Source: Chthoniobacterales bacterium
Lineage (GTDB): Bacteria; Verrucomicrobiota; Verrucomicrobiia; Chthoniobacterales; UBA10450
Direction: 5' to 3'
Length of the DNA: 7,419 bases
NCBI GenBank assembly: GCA_013697015.1
Contig: JACCXL010000354.1
Span: 1 to 7,419 of the forward strand
In this document: positions 6,101 to 7,419 of the stretch, piece by piece
Numbering within the stretch: the first letter of the stretch is position 1
Layout of the letters: each line of letters starts with the position of its first letter
The notes under the pieces: generated by a model
Databases searched by the model: none
What the model saw: the letters and a program-made list of their open reading frames with translations, nothing else
What the model was told of the DNA's origin: nothing
Translations under genes and position numbers: made by a program

Positions 6101-6595
6101 ATGGAGATGCTTCGCGACGGGGATTGTCTCGAACTGCGCGACCTCGATCCATTTCTGGCTGAGCTGCTACGGCAAATCCCGGCGAGCACCAAAGCGGAGG
6201 GTGTTGAATCGGCGGAGCGACGTCTGTTCAGTGAGCCCGCGGCTGCGAGCGAAAAGGAACTCTGCGCCGAGTGGAAGGTATACGTGCAGCCGGAGCTGCG
6301 CCGCCTTTTTGGGAACGCCACCGGTATTGTGATTGCTGATCTCGAGCAATTGGCGAGCAACGAGAAGCCATTTGCGAACTGCACGCTGCGCATCCCCACG
6401 CGCAACGGGGAGGCCTGGTTGAATGCGCTGAATCAGGCGCGGCTTGCGATTGCAGCGAAATTCGACTTCACCGAAAGCGAGCTTTCCGATCACTACCGTT
6501 CGCCCCTCGGTTCGCGGCGCGACCTCAGCCTGTTCCAGGTGAACTTCTACGGCTTTCTCCAGGAGTGGATCCTGCGCGAAGTCGATTGCGTATAG
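6101..6595 (+). CDS. DUF2017 family protein linked to ClpS
   Basis: A 164-residue soluble protein of unknown function starting MEMLRDGDCLEL. I assign it to DUF2017 from two things: its position 4 bases after clpS, a pairing known from Actinobacteria, and its C-terminal shape, with TLRIPTRNGEAWLNALNQAR (about 94-113) followed by helical IAAKFDFTESEL and NFYGFLQEWILREV. The N-terminal part is an acidic helix pair (DLDPFLAELLRQIP). There is no signal, membrane segment or metal motif. The ATG at 6101 avoids overlap with clpS; the frame is open further upstream, but that part only shadows clpS. Its last codons run into the MITE-like element: the TAG stop at 6593-6595 is made of the flanking TA plus the element's first G, so the ancestral protein may have been longer. 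A role in regulated proteolysis is inferred from linkage only. Confidence 0.78.
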   Translation: MEMLRDGDCLELRDLDPFLAELLRQIPASTKAEGVESAERRLFSEPAAASEKELCAEWKVYVQPELRRLFGNATGIVIADLEQLASNEKPFANCTLRIPTRNGEAWLNALNQARLAIAAKFDFTESELSDHYRSPLGSRRDLSLFQVNFYGFLQEWILREVDCV

Positions 6596-6643
6596 TGCAG
6601 TGTATCAGATGAAAGTGAACGCGGTTCAGACACGCCAACTGGA

Positions 6644-6665
6644 GGGACGGGCGCTGTCCCGTCCC
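6644..6665. terminator. GC-rich hairpin 1 inside the MITE-like element
   Basis: GGGACGGG (6644-6651) and CCCGTCCC (6658-6665) form a perfect 8-bp stem with a 6-base loop. It sits between convergent transcription units and could slow or stop polymerase from either side, but no T-run follows, so intrinsic terminator function is uncertain. It resembles REP-type repeats. Confidence 0.4.
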
Positions 6666-6671
6666 AGCAGA

Positions 6672-6695
6672 AGGGACGCCACGGCGGGCGTCCCT
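6672..6695. terminator. GC-rich hairpin 2 inside the MITE-like element
   Basis: AGGGACGCC (6672-6680) and GGCGTCCCT (6687-6695) form a perfect 9-bp stem with a 6-base loop. It shares the GGGACG core with the first hairpin. GGAGGGA (6641-6647) and TCCCTCC (6691-6697) can also pair across both hairpins, so the two may fold as one larger cruciform. No T-run follows either arm. Confidence 0.4.
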
Positions 6696-6755
6696 CCACA
6701 AGACACTCGTCGCAGAAGCTTCTGATACAGTGCATTAGGACGCTCCCCCCGCGAC

Positions 6756-6992
6756 CTAGCGCCCTTTGTGCTCCCGCACCATCGACATTAGTCGCGCCTT
6801 GAGCGCCTCCGATGTTTTCTCCGGACGCAAACTGAGCGCAAACGCTTCGTGCAAACCGTAGCATTCGGCGATGAAATCTTCGGCCCTCTGCGCGAAGATG
6901 CGACGGGCCGCTTCAAAGGCTTCTGTCTCTTCCGGTTCCAGCGCGCCGATCACGTAAAGGCGGGCGCGATTCTGGAATTCTTCAAAGCTCAT
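6756..6992 (-). CDS. short anti-sigma-factor-like protein (RskA N-terminal type), no membrane segment
   Basis: A 78-residue protein whose pattern matches the N-terminal sigma-binding region of RskA-type anti-sigma factors: ARLYVIGALEPEETEAFEA (9-27), a helix with a conserved-type acidic/Ala face, and LKARLMSMV (64-72) near the end. It overlaps the sigma factor gene by 11 bases, the usual order for a sigma/anti-sigma pair. RskA-like proteins normally continue with a membrane helix and an outer sensor domain; here translation stops (TAG at 6758-6756) before any such segment. It may be a naturally cytoplasmic anti-sigma factor or a truncated remnant: the MITE-like element begins 20 bases beyond its stop. 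It lacks a His-Cys zinc motif (single Cys at 44). Function is inferred from pattern and position. Confidence 0.7.
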   Translation of the reverse strand: MSFEEFQNRARLYVIGALEPEETEAFEAARRIFAQRAEDFIAECYGLHEAFALSLRPEKTSEALKARLMSMVREHKGR

Positions 6993-7419
6993 CTCTTAAT
7001 TCTTTTAGTCCGTCGTAGATTTTTTTGAGCCCCAACTCGAGACGCGTCTTGACGGTTCCCAAGGGTGTATTCGTATTTGCGGCGATTTCGCGCTGACTCA
7101 TGCCCCGAAAAAATGCAAGATTGATCGCCTGTTGCTGCGCCGGAGGAAGCGTGTTTATGACCCGGCGCACGAGCACCCGCGTATCGGCAAAGGTAATTTC
7201 TTCGGCGGTGGCGTTGTGCACCCACGCATCGGGTTGTTGCTCGGTCTCATTCTGCAGCCGCTCTTCCGCCCGCGCGTATGCTTGTTTTTTGCGCAAGCCA
7301 TCAATCGCGCGGCGCCGGGCCAGCGTCACCATCCAGCCCAACGGTTTCCCCTTTTGGGCGGAGAAATTCTTCGCCTGGTTCCAGATCTCCATGAAGATTT
7401 CCTGCAACAAATCGTCCGC
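6982..7419 (-). CDS. ECF-type RNA polymerase sigma factor (partial, N-terminus beyond right edge)
   Basis: 145 residues are visible; the frame is open to the window edge and the first visible residues, ADDLLQEIFMEIWNQA, are the middle of sigma region 2, so the true start lies outside. PLGWMVTLARRRAIDGLRKK (26-45) is the -10 recognition part of region 2. After a variable linker (46-78), region 4 has LPPAQQQAINLAFFRGMSQREIA and the helix-turn-helix TPLGTVKTRLELGLKKI (118-134) that reads the -35 element. The style is closest to SigK-type ECF factors paired with RskA-like anti-sigma factors, and such a short protein follows with an 11-base overlap. It probably directs a stress or envelope regulon, but no target promoter can be named from this window. 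Confidence 0.9.
   Translation of the reverse strand, partial: ADDLLQEIFMEIWNQAKNFSAQKGKPLGWMVTLARRRAIDGLRKKQAYARAEERLQNETEQQPDAWVHNATAEEITFADTRVLVRRVINTLPPAQQQAINLAFFRGMSQREIAANTNTPLGTVKTRLELGLKKIYDGLKELRDEL

Larger units (their letters stand above)
6595..6735. mobile_element. MITE-like element, 141 bp, with terminal inverted repeats and TA flanks
   Basis: The left end TGCAGTGTATCAGA (6596-6609) and right end TCTGATACAGTGCA (6721-6734) pair as inverted repeats with 13 of 14 positions matching (mismatch 6600/6730), extended by a G-T pair at 6595/6735. A TA dinucleotide lies just outside each end (6593-6594 and 6736-6737), as expected for the target duplication of IS630/Tc1-mariner-type elements. 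The interior has no coding capacity and holds two GC-rich hairpins. It sits between convergent genes, touching the DUF2017 stop codon on the left and lying 20 bases from the anti-sigma-like stop on the right. No transposase is in the window. The repeats are seen directly; the mobile origin is an inference. Confidence 0.6.

Noticed and set aside
5605..6405. A 266-residue minus-strand open frame across the end of ybeY, clpS and DUF2017
   Set aside because: It is antisense to clearly recognised ClpS and YbeY, rich in Arg/Ser/Ala as shadow frames are, and has no domain.
1..7419. CRISPR arrays, tRNA or rRNA genes, defence systems, full insertion sequences
   Set aside because: No regularly spaced repeats, no tRNA-like folds and no transposase, nuclease or toxin-antitoxin motifs were seen on either strand.

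Overview
This window looks like chromosomal DNA from a GC-rich, Gram-negative-type bacterium, most likely a member of Verrucomicrobiota (Chthoniobacterales-like soil lineages). That placement is an inference. It rests on two predicted lipoproteins, a clpS gene followed directly by a DUF2017 gene, a YbeY whose third metal ligand is Asp, and tandem GGGACG hairpins in an intergenic gap. No rRNA, tRNA or CRISPR array is visible.

Layout. (1) Minus strand, 2153 down to 1: an operon-like run of a 95-residue protein I do not recognise, a MoeB/ThiF-type E1 enzyme fused to a rhodanese domain (4-base gap), and a lipoprotein with a TPR-like region, a coiled coil and the start of a LysM domain, which runs off the left edge. 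(2) Plus strand, about 2393-2602: a tiny predicted lipoprotein. (3) Minus strand, 2818-2609: ribosomal protein L35 (rpmI), standing alone without infC or rplT. (4) Plus strand, 2932-6595: a tightly packed run of type II NADH dehydrogenase, 2-dehydropantoate 2-reductase (GTGA overlap), endoribonuclease YbeY, protease adaptor ClpS and a DUF2017 protein. (5) 6595-6735: a 141-bp non-coding element with near-perfect 14-bp terminal inverted repeats, TA on both flanks and two internal GC-rich hairpins. It has the build of a MITE. (6) Minus strand, from the right edge down to 6756: an ECF-type sigma factor (N-terminus outside the window) overlapping a very short anti-sigma-like protein.

Functionally the window is mostly housekeeping: sulfur transfer for cofactor or tRNA thiolation, the respiratory chain, pantothenate/CoA synthesis, rRNA maturation and N-degron proteolysis, plus one stress-response sigma module and envelope lipoproteins. 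The most unusual items are the MITE-like element, which appears to supply the stop codon of the DUF2017 gene; the membrane-less 78-residue anti-sigma-like protein beside it; the E1-rhodanese enzyme paired with an unknown small protein rather than a recognisable sulfur carrier; and the orphan rpmI.
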